From assembly GCA_023299895.1 (NCBI GenBank), contig JALZWI010000208.1, positions 1 through 8,619 of the forward strand: a DNA stretch of 8,619 bases, written 5' to 3'. Position numbers and translations under genes: made by a program. The notes beneath the pieces were generated by a model that made no database searches, was not told where the DNA came from, and worked only from the letters and a program-made list of their open reading frames with translations. This stretch comes from Arenicella sp. GTDB taxonomy: Bacteria > Pseudomonadota > Gammaproteobacteria > Arenicellales > Arenicellaceae. This document shows, piece by piece, positions 1 to 6,589 of this stretch. Each line of letters opens with the position of its first letter. Position 1 is the stretch's first letter.

Positions 1-83
1 CATAGTTAATAGGACCAAATATTGTTAGTAAAAATGGTTAAACATATAGGTTTTTATGTATACCATAGGTCCTATTAACTATG
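1..83. repeat. Perfect 16-bp inverted repeat at the left edge
   Basis: Bases 1-16 (CATAGTTAATAGGACC) are the exact reverse complement of bases 68-83 (GGTCCTATTAACTATG), separated by an AT-rich 51-base spacer. The pairing does not continue usefully into the spacer. The repeat begins at the very first base of the window. It could be the arms of a small palindromic or MITE-like element in the eukaryote-like DNA, or a fold-back structure at which an assembly stopped. No transposase or target-site duplication is visible, so the element type is undetermined. Confidence 0.75.
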
Positions 84-170
84 GTCCCCCGTAATAGCAT
101 CGTTGCTTTGCGCCCGACGACAGACAAAAGTGGCCTAAAAATGGAAATCTCGACTTATCTTGCGAAAACG

Positions 171-190
171 CCGAAATGACCACATTTCGG
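171..190. repeat. Short hairpin (8-bp stem, 4-nt loop)
   Basis: CCGAAATG (171-178) and CATTTCGG (183-190) are exact reverse complements around the loop ACCA. It is immediately followed by a run of A. In bacterial DNA this arrangement would resemble an intrinsic terminator, but the surroundings do not look bacterial and no gene ends here. It is more simply part of the uncharacterised repeat-like DNA. Confidence 0.5.
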
Positions 191-229
191 TCAAAAAAAA
201 AGTATGTTTCCTGGCACTCCCGATGGTGT

Positions 230-248
230 AACGAGCCCATGGCTCGTT
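230..248. repeat. Short hairpin (8-bp stem, 3-nt loop)
   Basis: AACGAGCC (230-237) pairs perfectly with GGCTCGTT (241-248) around a 3-base loop. Together with the hairpin 40 bases upstream it gives this segment a palindromic texture typical of small noncoding repeats. Function unknown. Confidence 0.5.
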
Positions 249-556
249 CGTGAGAGCCCCGTGAGGTGGCCAAAGATGTGTTTGATGGTTGCATCGCGCG
301 GTGGCCACAGCGCACCGAGAAATTTCGAGAACCGAGCGGGGGGCGTCTCTTTTTTTTCTTGTGAGGTGAATAAAGCGGACGCGAACAAACAAACGAACGC
401 ACCCTTTTTATGAAAGGACCTGGTTGGTAGTGTTCGCTGGTCTGGAGTTACACTATTTTCAGGGCTATATGCCTCTCGAAGGGATGAACGACAATAAATA
501 ACGATTGGCGGCGGCCCTTAAAATCTGAGTGATAGATCCGAGTCTCTTGTCTGATT

Positions 557-762
557 GTGATACCGATGCCGATAATGATAGATGGTATTCATGACGATGT
601 TGATGACGGTGATATTGGTGATGGTTGTTGTGGTGACCAAAGAGGACTATGATTGATTGTGGTGACGATGATGGTGATGATAAATGAGGATGGTTCGGTA
701 ATGAGTATGGAATCCGGATATATATGGTGATGATGATGGTGGTGATGGTTGTTGTTGGTGCT
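557..762. repeat. Imperfect GAT/GGT/GTT triplet-rich low-complexity tract
   Basis: The plus strand is dominated by interrupted runs of GAT, GGT and GTT triplets (for example GATGATGGTGATGAT near 667-681 and 727-746). On the minus strand one frame reads as runs of His, Ile and Thr, giving a string of eight His codons; this is a by-product of CAT/CAC repetition and not a gene. Degenerate trinucleotide microsatellites of this length are common in animal genomes and rare in bacteria, which is one of the main reasons for regarding the left end of the window as eukaryotic. Confidence 0.65.
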
Positions 763-849
763 GTGTCTTCCCATTAGATTGCCCTTTCTACCCAGGTTCA
801 TCAGTACACCCAGTGCCCGTCCTGATTCCTTATCCTAGGGAGATACCGA

Positions 850-1055
850 GTCTGTGGTCACTAGCATAAAATTCAAAGGATCACCTACGGTTGAAAATTC
901 AAATTCAGAAATATTATATCCTATTCTATCAATATGGTTAAATGTTACCACATAAACTCCCGAATTGGCGGGGGTTTCGACAAGCTGCATAGGAAGAAGA
1001 CTAGGATCGCTACCTGTGCTAGCACTAATGGTTCTTATACGTACATTTAAGTTAG
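850..1055 (-). other. Possible eukaryotic exon fragment next to the junction
   Basis: The minus strand is open from the guaA junction down to a stop at about 835-837. The peptide has balanced composition and a beta-strand-like rhythm (for example [20 protein letters not shown] and ISEFEFSTVGDPLNFMLVTT), resembling a fragment of an extracellular beta-sandwich domain of an animal protein. I cannot name the family. A GTATCT after the Thr-Asp-Ser codons near base 850 could serve as a splice donor just before the stop, which would end an exon there, but this is speculative. The frame also continues through part of the bacterial guaA sequence, which must be chance. It could equally be a fortuitous open frame. 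Confidence 0.25.
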
Positions 1056-1070
1056 GTGGTCCCTCAACTG
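1050..1070. other. Junction between eukaryote-like DNA and bacterial guaA
   Basis: Left of about base 1055 the plus strand no longer encodes GuaA: codons before Gly-Gly-Pro read Arg-Thr-Phe-Lys-Leu where the family has Ile-Ile-Leu-Ser. The minus-strand open frame reads plausibly up to or slightly past this point, so the exact breakpoint is blurred by a few bases, possibly by microhomology around GGTGGTCCC. No transposon end, integrase site or target duplication is visible. The simplest reading is a chimeric join made during amplification, cloning or assembly; a true integration cannot be excluded from sequence alone. Confidence 0.7.
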
Positions 1071-2431
1071 TCACCGAACAACACACTCCCCGCGCACCAG
1101 AGGGGGTTTTTGAATTAGGTGTACCGATTTTAGGTATTTGTTACGGCCTACAGTGCATGGCTGCGATGCTCGGTGGTGAAGTACAAAGTTCTGACAAACG
1201 TGAGTTCGGTCATGCCAGCGTTGAGCTGTGTGATGACAATCAACTGATTAGTGAGCAAACGCAAAATGTCTGGATGAGCCACGGCGATAAAGTCACCTCC
1301 TTACCTGCAGGCTTTAAAGTAATCGCCAAGTCAGGCAACGCACCATTGTGTGCCATTGCAGACGAAGAACGCCAGTTCTATGGCGTACAGTTTCACCCTG
1401 AAGTCACACACAGTGAATTTGGTGAGGCGTTATTGAGTCGCTTTGCACATCAAATTTGTGGCTGCGGTAATAGTTGGTCGTCAGCTAATATTATTCAAAA
1501 TTCGATTAATAATGCTCGAACAATGGTGGGTGACCAGCATGTCATTCTAGGTCTCTCTGGCGGAGTTGATTCATCCGTTGTTGCGGCATTACTGCATAAA
1601 GCCATTGGTCAACAACTCACTTGTATTTTTGTCGATAACGGCTTGCTGCGTTTGAATGAAGGCAATCAAGTAATGGAAACGTTCGCGCAAAATATGGGCG
1701 TTAAAGTTATTCGAGTCGATGCTGAAGAGCGTTTCTTAACTGAACTCGCGGGTGAGAACGAACCTGAAGCTAAACGCAAAATCATTGGCCGCATCTTCGT
1801 TGAAATTTTTGAAGAAGAATCACGCAAAATTGATAACGCAAAATGGCTAGCACAAGGCACCATCTACCCTGACGTCATCGAATCAGCCGGCTCTAAAACA
1901 GGCAAAGCACAAGTAATTAAATCGCATCACAATGTCGGCGGCCTACCTGATGATATGGACTTGCAGCTGCTCGAACCACTGCGTGAATTATTTAAAGACG
2001 AAGTACGTAAGATTGGTATTGAATTAGGCCTGCCTGCGACCATGATCAACCGTCATCCATTTCCTGGTCCAGGTCTCGGCGTGCGAATTCTCGGTGAAGT
2101 CAAAAAAGAATACGCCGACATCTTGCGCCAAGCCGATGCGATTTTTATGGAAGAGCTCTACAACACCGGTTGGTATGAGAAAACCAGCCAAGCCTTTGCC
2201 GTGTTCCTACCAGTAAAGTCAGTTGGCGTCGTTGGAGATAACCGCGCCTACGAATACGTAATTGCATTAAGAGCCGTTGTCACAATCGATTTTATGACCG
2301 CAACATGGGCGCACATTCCTTACGATATTCTGCAAAATATATCGAATCGAATCATCAACGAAGTCCGCGGTATCAGCCGAGTCACTTACGATATTTCAGG
2401 TAAACCGCCCGCGACTATTGAGTGGGAATAG
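1055..2431 (+). CDS. GMP synthase (glutamine-hydrolysing), 5'-truncated at a sequence junction
   Basis: GuaA converts XMP to GMP using ATP and ammonia released from glutamine, the last step of guanine nucleotide synthesis in the cytosol. Homology begins abruptly at Gly-Gly-Pro (base 1055), equivalent to about residue 58 of the 525-residue E. coli enzyme, and then runs unbroken to the usual C-terminus KPPATIEWE. The class I glutaminase triad is present: Cys in GICYG (codon 1139), His and Glu in QFHPEVTH (codons 1394 and 1400). The ATP-pyrophosphatase P-loop SGGVDSS starts at base 1556, and [10 protein letters not shown] plus [10 protein letters not shown] follow. The frame stays open upstream to an ATG at 965, but those 30 codons bear no resemblance to the GuaA N-terminus, which should contain the ILDFGSQ region. 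The gene is therefore cut by the junction and is not an alternative form. In the source bacterium it was presumably intact; guaB often lies upstream. Confidence 0.95.
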   Translation, partial: GGPSTVTEQHTPRAPEGVFELGVPILGICYGLQCMAAMLGGEVQSSDKREFGHASVELCDDNQLISEQTQNVWMSHGDKVTSLPAGFKVIAKSGNAPLCAIADEERQFYGVQFHPEVTHSEFGEALLSRFAHQICGCGNSWSSANIIQNSINNARTMVGDQHVILGLSGGVDSSVVAALLHKAIGQQLTCIFVDNGLLRLNEGNQVMETFAQNMGVKVIRVDAEERFLTELAGENEPEAKRKIIGRIFVEIFEEESRKIDNAKWLAQGTIYPDVIESAGSKTGKAQVIKSHHNVGGLPDDMDLQLLEPLRELFKDEVRKIGIELGLPATMINRHPFPGPGLGVRILGEVKKEYADILRQADAIFMEELYNTGWYEKTSQAFAVFLPVKSVGVVGDNRAYEYVIALRAVVTIDFMTATWAHIPYDILQNISNRIINEVRGISRVTYDISGKPPATIEWE

Positions 2432-2463
2432 CGTAGCTATTGCTTAGGTTGCTGGCGCTTGAG

Positions 2464-2487
2464 TGAAAATGAAAATGAAAATGAAAA
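2464..2487 (+). repeat. Hexanucleotide tandem repeat (TGAAAA)x4
   Basis: Four perfect head-to-tail copies of TGAAAA begin 33 bases after the guaA stop codon. It is noncoding, short and probably a slippage product; copy number may vary between strains. Confidence 0.8.
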
Positions 2488-2585
2488 TTACGAAATCAGG
2501 CAATTAATTAATAAGCTAGCACATAATATAAAAAGTGAAAAAAACGACTTAGTATGGTGTGATAAAAAAAATTAGTGACAATATT

Positions 2586-2632
2586 TTGACGTAATCAGAA
2601 ATTTCAAAATTTTTAGACAGTATACCTATACA
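2586..2632 (+). promoter_or_regulatory. Tentative promoter region for the gsp operon
   Basis: TTGACG (2586-2591) matches five of six bases of a sigma-70 -35 box. TATACC (2621-2626) and TATACA (2627-2632) are partial -10 boxes. The distance between the good -35 and these -10 words is about 29 bases, far longer than the usual 16-19, so they cannot act as one promoter; at the right spacing only poor -10 matches occur (TTTTTA-like). The location, 45-90 bases ahead of gspH and after a 245-base gap, is where a promoter would be expected, but the exact elements are uncertain. Confidence 0.2.
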
Positions 2633-2676
2633 TTAATTCACTATTATGAAATGGAGCATTGGCGTATTATTTGCTC

Positions 2677-3183
2677 ATGTTAAGAACTCAGTTTAATAAA
2701 AGTCAACTTGCTAAGGGTTTCACTTTAATTGAGATAATCGTCACAGTTGCGATTATCGGGATTGTTGTCGCCTTTGTGGGGATTAATATCTCGCGTGATA
2801 TTGACCGTTTGGCTCGTCTAGAGGCAAAACGTTTTCATGCGATTGTGAATGAAATTCGTGACGAAGCAATTATTGTGGGGTCTGATTTTTTATTAGCGGT
2901 TGATGATAAAGGGTTAAGCTATTCATTTGAAGCATTAGGCTCGCAAGCAAGCTTTGGTGATGATGGCTTGTTGGGGCAACGGAGTTTAGAGCCAGGCGTT
3001 GAATTAGAGTGGGATGTGCTTGATCAAATTGATGACAGTGACAAACCAAAAGTACTGATTACGTCATTAGGTGAGATTACGCCGTTTGACATTGCCTTTG
3101 AAGGCGATGAATACAATTACCATGTGTTTGTTAATGATGATTATAAGCTCGAGCAGCGAATTGACAAGAGAAGTGGGTTTTAA
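2677..3183 (+). CDS. T2SS minor pseudopilin GspH
   Basis: GspH is one of the minor pseudopilins at the tip of the periplasmic pseudopilus that pushes folded exoproteins through the outer-membrane secretin. From ATG 2677 the protein is 168 aa: a 14-residue basic leader ending in Gly, then the prepilin peptidase motif G|FTLIE with the conserved Glu+5, then a hydrophobic helix (about residues 15-36). The C-terminal part, KVLITSLGEITPFDIAF, matches the GspH pattern in which a 'P-x-V-L-I...G-E-x-T-P-F' strand is typical, which separates it from GspG. An upstream in-frame TTG at 2659 would add six residues. A GGAG at 2653-2656 lies 2 bases from that TTG and 20 bases from the ATG, so neither spacing is good, and I prefer the ATG for its standard leader length. 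It is first in the gspHIJKLM run and ends 2 bases before gspI. Confidence 0.88.
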   Translation: MLRTQFNKSQLAKGFTLIEIIVTVAIIGIVVAFVGINISRDIDRLARLEAKRFHAIVNEIRDEAIIVGSDFLLAVDDKGLSYSFEALGSQASFGDDGLLGQRSLEPGVELEWDVLDQIDDSDKPKVLITSLGEITPFDIAFEGDEYNYHVFVNDDYKLEQRIDKRSGF

Positions 3184-3185
3184 AC

Positions 3186-3584
3186 ATGAAGCTTAAAGTT
3201 TTCGAGCAAATGAAAAAGACACATGGCTTTACTTTAATCGAGATCATTATAGCTATGGCAATTGTTGCTATTGCTATATTGGCAATAGCTAACGCAATGA
3301 ATCAGCATACGCATGTTGCCAGTGAACTAGAAAAAAGAATTGTTGCTTCTTGGGTAGCGGCTAATGTGGCGGCGCAAACACGTCACTCTGCGAAAATTGA
3401 TAGAATTAGTACAGGCACATCCTCAGACTTAATTGAAATGGGTGGACATAAGTGGCGAGCGTCATCGCATATTTCTGAAACGGATGTCGACGATGTTTTT
3501 TTGCTTAAAATAGAAGTCAAGGATGAGAGCGCAAGACAAAATGCTGATTACGCAACCTTGACAACCGCGATAACAGGTTCTTAA
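3186..3584 (+). CDS. T2SS minor pseudopilin GspI
   Basis: GspI forms the I-J-K tip complex of the type II pseudopilus and is thought to nucleate its assembly. The 132-aa product has a 14-residue leader (or 6 residues, MKKTHG, if translation begins at the in-frame ATG at 3210), the cleavage motif G|FTLIE, a hydrophobic helix rich in Ala and Ile, and a short globular domain. The segment LEKRIVASWVAANVAAQTR corresponds to the helix in GspI proteins that reads roughly 'A-x-W-V-A-x-N'. The size fits the family (about 120-135 aa). The start at 3186 lies 2 bases after the gspH stop, favouring translational coupling, while the 3210 start gives the more classical short leader; no strong Shine-Dalgarno decides between them. 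Confidence 0.88.
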   Translation: MKLKVFEQMKKTHGFTLIEIIIAMAIVAIAILAIANAMNQHTHVASELEKRIVASWVAANVAAQTRHSAKIDRISTGTSSDLIEMGGHKWRASSHISETDVDDVFLLKIEVKDESARQNADYATLTTAITGS

Positions 3585-3589
3585 TTCGA

Positions 3590-4279
3590 ATGTCGCTCAA
3601 GCATAAAAATAGTGGATTCACTCTTATCGAGATCGTTGTAGCAGTGGCAATTTTTGCTGTTATTACCGGTATTGTTTTTCCTGCCTTATTGCAGTTTTTA
3701 GATATGCGTGAGCGTGTGGTGGAAAAAAACACTGAAGTCATAGGCTTACAAAAAACATTTTTATTTTTAGCTAATGATTTACGTTATGCTGCAAACCGAC
3801 TCGGTAAAGATGAATTTGGAGACGTCGGTAAAACTACGTTGAGTATTGGTGATGACAGCGTATTAGATTTTACCGCAGTCTACCCTGATTTATCATTACA
3901 AGGCCAAGGTGTGCCACGTCGCGTACAGTGGGTATTGGAAGATGATGTGTTGATGCGAGTACAATACCCTGTCACTGACCCAAGTTCTGATACTCGACGT
4001 ATTGAGCAATCTTTATTAACGGATATAGAAGATATCAATATACAGGTACATCAAGTAGAAGACGGTCGTGATTCGATCGAAAAATCCTGGGATGAGCAGC
4101 AACGATTACCCGATATGATTGATATTGAATTGACGCTCGCAACAGGTATTAAATATCGACGTGTTTTTACCATGTTAGGTGGCGATGCATCACAGATTCA
4201 AGCACAAATAACGAGTCAAAATAACCCTGGTGATTCTGGTGATTCTGGTGATTCTGGTGATTCTGGTGGAGGAAGTTGA
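3590..4279 (+). CDS. T2SS minor pseudopilin GspJ with a Gly-Asp-Ser repeat tail
   Basis: GspJ pairs with GspI and GspK in the pseudopilus tip. The 229-aa protein has a 9-residue leader (MSLKHKNSG), the motif FTLIE with Glu+5, a hydrophobic helix (about residues 10-32), and a globular domain with LQKTFLFLANDLRYAANR and VQWVLEDDVLMRVQYP, the latter matching the family's 'V-x-Y-x-L-x-x-x-x-L-x-R' strand region. The product ends in an unusual low-complexity tail: four Gly-Asp-Ser units followed by Gly-Gly-Gly-Ser, encoded by a 9-bp tandem repeat. GspJ proteins often have variable C-termini, but such a regular acidic tail is notable and might be a flexible linker or a weak cation-binding stretch (inference). 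It starts 5 bases after gspI; the end of the gene carries the gspK ribosome binding site. Confidence 0.9.
   Translation: MSLKHKNSGFTLIEIVVAVAIFAVITGIVFPALLQFLDMRERVVEKNTEVIGLQKTFLFLANDLRYAANRLGKDEFGDVGKTTLSIGDDSVLDFTAVYPDLSLQGQGVPRRVQWVLEDDVLMRVQYPVTDPSSDTRRIEQSLLTDIEDINIQVHQVEDGRDSIEKSWDEQQRLPDMIDIELTLATGIKYRRVFTMLGGDASQIQAQITSQNNPGDSGDSGDSGDSGGGS
4229..4264 (+). repeat. 9-bp coding tandem repeat GGTGATTCT x4 in gspJ
   Basis: Four perfect copies of GGTGATTCT encode (Gly-Asp-Ser)4, followed directly by GGTGGAGGAAGT. The unit is a multiple of three, so gain or loss of copies changes tail length without frameshift. Perfect identity at the DNA level, including the same codon each time, points to recent slippage expansion. 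Confidence 0.9.
4268..4273 (+). promoter_or_regulatory. Ribosome binding site of gspK, inside the gspJ coding end
   Basis: GGAGGA is a near-ideal Shine-Dalgarno sequence located in the last Gly codons of gspJ. It lies 8 bases ahead of the TTG at 4282 and only 2 bases ahead of the TTG at 4276, so it supports 4282 as the gspK start. It is the strongest ribosome binding site seen among the gsp genes here, as would be needed for a TTG start. Confidence 0.7.
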
Positions 4280-4281
4280 AG

Positions 4282-5394
4282 TTGAATAAATATACCTCGC
4301 AATATCGACAAGGAGGTTTAGCCATTATAACAGTGCTGTTAATTGTGGCCTTAATGGTCACGCTATTAGGTTTTTTAGCTGAGCAACAACACTTATTGAT
4401 TCGACGTATCGGTAATCAAAATATCGCAGAGAAGGGTTACCAGTATGCTGTGGGCGTGAATGCTTGGGCGCAACGCGTATTACATGAAGACGCGAATAGA
4501 GAGATTGATTACTATGGTGAAGACTGGGCTGAATTTGGCAAACCACCAGAAGAAGATGAAGACGGTTATCAAGAGTTTTCATTAACGCCAAGCTCACAGT
4601 TAGATGAAGAAGAGCTGCCGACAATTGATTTTGGTAATGAGGCAGAACTTGAATTTGAAATTATTGATCTACAGTCGCGTTATAACTTAAATAATATTGC
4701 AAATCAAAATCCTGAAATCCAAAATGAGCAAAGAATTATTTTTTTGAATATATTAGAAGCCATCCAAATTGAAGACTCTGATACACGACAACGCTTGTAT
4801 GGAGCATTAAAAGATTGGCTAGATGAAGGTGGTCTGATTAGTGCAAATGGTGTAGAAAGCGGCACTTATCGCAGTAAAGACATACCTTATTTCGCTGCAG
4901 ATCAGAAGTTAGTGTCACTCGCTGAATTACGCTTTGTTGAAGGCTTTACAACTGAAATAATTAATCAGTTGAAACCTCATGTAACTGTGCTGCCGATTGA
5001 TCTTGCTAAATTAAATATTAATTCAGCAAGCGCAGAAGTCTTGGCAGCCTTGAATACATCACCAGTCGTTGATATTACTCCAGTACAATTCTTTTTAGCA
5101 GAACGCGAAGACGAAGAATTTTTAGGGTTTCCAACGGGCGAAATTGAGCAAGCAAAAACTGCTATTATTGGCGTTAATCCACTTGGTAGTCCAATTGTTG
5201 AAAATATGATGCAAACGTATAGTAATTTTTTCCAAGTTAATACAAAAGTAACGCTTGGTGATTTTAATTTTTGTATGCAGACCGTAGTATTACGTGAAAA
5301 TGCCGACCCCGATAATCAAAGTGTGCCGACAGTAAAAGTGATTAGCCGACAACACGATACTCATGCCTTGTGTGAGAGTAGTAATAACAGTTAG
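4282..5394 (+). CDS. T2SS minor pseudopilin GspK
   Basis: GspK is the large pseudopilin that caps the pseudopilus tip. Beginning at TTG 4282, chosen from the Shine-Dalgarno at 4268-4273, it is 370 aa. The leader ends at Gly-Gly (residue 12), followed by LAIITVLLIVALMVTLLGFL; position +5 is Thr rather than Glu, which is a hallmark of GspK. The body shows the family motifs IDLQSRYNLNNI, ALKDWLDEGG with the downstream acidic/aromatic stretch of the Ca-binding alpha domain, LAELRFVEGF, and the SAM-like repeat LNINSASAEVLAAL (about residues 244-257). Two late cysteines, C331 and C364, are the only ones and could form a disulphide in the periplasm. The gene begins 2 bases after the gspJ stop, so translation is coupled. 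Confidence 0.92.
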   Translation: MNKYTSQYRQGGLAIITVLLIVALMVTLLGFLAEQQHLLIRRIGNQNIAEKGYQYAVGVNAWAQRVLHEDANREIDYYGEDWAEFGKPPEEDEDGYQEFSLTPSSQLDEEELPTIDFGNEAELEFEIIDLQSRYNLNNIANQNPEIQNEQRIIFLNILEAIQIEDSDTRQRLYGALKDWLDEGGLISANGVESGTYRSKDIPYFAADQKLVSLAELRFVEGFTTEIINQLKPHVTVLPIDLAKLNINSASAEVLAALNTSPVVDITPVQFFLAEREDEEFLGFPTGEIEQAKTAIIGVNPLGSPIVENMMQTYSNFFQVNTKVTLGDFNFCMQTVVLRENADPDNQSVPTVKVISRQHDTHALCESSNNS

Positions 5395-5405
5395 AGTATT
5401 GGACT

Positions 5406-6575
5406 ATGAGAACTTATATTAAGTTGCAAGCACCCTATGAGTGGGTCAAAGTAGATGGCAAAAAAGTCGAGTCATTTGGCGAAGTGGCATCACTCGATGA
5501 ATATCCATTGTCTGATGATAATGAGGTCATTGGCGTTGTTTCTGGTGAGTGGGTAACGGTACAAAAAGTCTCGATACCTGCTAAATCTAAAAAACAATTT
5601 CTGCTCGCATTACCTTATGCTCTTGAAGAGGTACTCTCAGAAGAGGTTGAAGACACACATTTCGTTTGTTCTAGTTGGAAATCAGGCGAAGAATGTAATG
5701 TCATGGTCGTTTCAAAAGAAAAGATGCGTGAATGGCAAAGTTTAGCAAACACGCACCGCCTGCCGATCGAACGCTTGGTTCCTGATTATGCTTTGTTGCC
5801 ATTCCATGATGTAGCAGATTACTCATTGGCACGCGTTGGTGAACAATTATTAGCAAATAATAAAGCAGGCTCAGGTGCTAGCCTTGATCAAGAATTCATC
5901 GATATCTGGTTAATGGACGTGCCGGTTGCAGCAACGGTTGCGATTAATGATCAACAACTAGCCGAACAGCTTATTGAAAATAACTCAGATCGTGATATCC
6001 GGCATTGGCCATTTGGTGAAAAAATGGCGCATTGGCTGGAATATTTACCTGACCCTAAAGTCGACCTTTGGGATGATTCTTTCCGCCCATCGGTGAAACC
6101 TTTGCATTGGCAGACATTCGTTATGCCCATTGCTATTATTTGTATGGCGGTTTTCATTAAATTTAGCTTTGATACCTATCGCTATTTCGCCTTACATAGT
6201 GAAATAAGGTCAATTAATTCTGAAATGGGTGAAATAGTCAAATCGACATTCCCTGAAATTGGTGATATTCCGCGTGGCCAAGAGCTACGAGTGATGAGGC
6301 AGGCACTGACACGTCAAAACGGTTCGGAACAGACTAAAAACTTTCAGACAATGCTGGTAGAGGTGTCGAGTGTTTTGAAGAGTCAAGGCGTTACGATTGC
6401 GAATTTAACGTATCGAGATAACAGCTTGGAAATCATTTGTGAACTCAATGGTTTTGCTCAAGTTGACCAATTGACTAAGCAGCTTAACGCTCGCGCTGGA
6501 ATCAAAGCTGACTTGTTATCATCATCGGCTGATGATGGTGAAGTCTTTGCAAGTTTTTCGGTTAAGCACACATAA
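5406..6575 (+). CDS. T2SS assembly-platform protein GspL
   Basis: GspL is a bitopic inner-membrane protein whose cytoplasmic actin-like domain recruits the GspE ATPase and whose periplasmic ferredoxin-like domain binds GspM. The 389-aa product fits: a cytoplasmic region (about 1-230) including SIPAKSKKQFLLALPYALEE, equivalent to the family's basic 'R-x-x-x-x-A-L-P-F-x-L-E-E' segment, then WLEYLPDP just before the membrane, one transmembrane segment (about 236-254, WQTFVMPIAIICMAVFIKF), and a periplasmic domain ending in FASFSVKHT. The stretch before the membrane that usually reads 'I-N-L-L-Q-G-x-F' is here VDLWDDSF, a divergent version. It starts 11 bases after gspK; only a weak GGA precedes the ATG. 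Confidence 0.9.
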   Translation: MRTYIKLQAPYEWVKVDGKKVESFGEVASLDEYPLSDDNEVIGVVSGEWVTVQKVSIPAKSKKQFLLALPYALEEVLSEEVEDTHFVCSSWKSGEECNVMVVSKEKMREWQSLANTHRLPIERLVPDYALLPFHDVADYSLARVGEQLLANNKAGSGASLDQEFIDIWLMDVPVAATVAINDQQLAEQLIENNSDRDIRHWPFGEKMAHWLEYLPDPKVDLWDDSFRPSVKPLHWQTFVMPIAIICMAVFIKFSFDTYRYFALHSEIRSINSEMGEIVKSTFPEIGDIPRGQELRVMRQALTRQNGSEQTKNFQTMLVEVSSVLKSQGVTIANLTYRDNSLEIICELNGFAQVDQLTKQLNARAGIKADLLSSSADDGEVFASFSVKHT

Positions 6576-6589
6576 ATAAGTAGCAAAAA

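Larger units (their letters stand above)
84..560. other. Unidentified eukaryote-like noncoding DNA
   Basis: This stretch has no gene I can support. It contains a 9-A run (193-201), an 8-T run (350-357) and two compact hairpins (171-190 and 230-248). Its local base composition swings from AT-rich to GC-rich, unlike the even bacterial coding sequence further right. Open frames exist on both strands (for example the minus strand, 79-402), but their translations are Arg/Ser/His-rich, overlap one another in several frames and match no family I recognise. They look like chance frames across a dispersed repeat or intergenic DNA. The eukaryotic origin is an inference from texture, not from a recognised gene. 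Confidence 0.4.
2432..2676. other. AT-rich intergenic spacer between guaA and gspH
   Basis: This 245-base gap holds no open frame with a convincing start and no tRNA-like fold. It contains a TGAAAA hexamer repeated four times, several A-runs and promoter-like AT-rich words in its right half. I see no strong GC-rich stem followed by T residues that would mark a guaA terminator. The change in layout here suggests that the gsp genes form their own transcription unit. Confidence 0.5.

Noticed and set aside
171..201. Hairpin plus A-run read as an intrinsic terminator
   Set aside because: A terminator on the plus strand would need T residues after the stem, the other strand has no gene ending here, and the region is not bacterial in character.
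79..402. Minus-strand open frames (107, 85 and 65 aa) and an opposing plus-strand frame at 204-413
   Set aside because: They overlap each other in several frames, are low in recognisable motifs and lie in repeat-like noncoding DNA; no family resemblance.
557..762. CRISPR-like array
   Set aside because: The repetition is short interrupted triplets without a fixed repeat length or unique spacers.
589..801. Minus-strand frame with eight consecutive His residues
   Set aside because: It is a direct translation of the CAT/CAC triplet tract, not a metal-binding protein.
965..1054. Extra 30 codons at the 5' end of the guaA frame, starting ATG 965
   Set aside because: They do not resemble the GuaA N-terminus, have no ribosome binding site of note and lie in the foreign segment; the open frame across the junction is chance.
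1666..1863. Minus-strand frame inside guaA
   Set aside because: Shadow of the strongly conserved GuaA coding sequence.
4167..4361. Minus-strand frame with an Asn-His-Gln repeat
   Set aside because: It is the reverse-strand reading of the GGTGATTCT repeat in gspJ.
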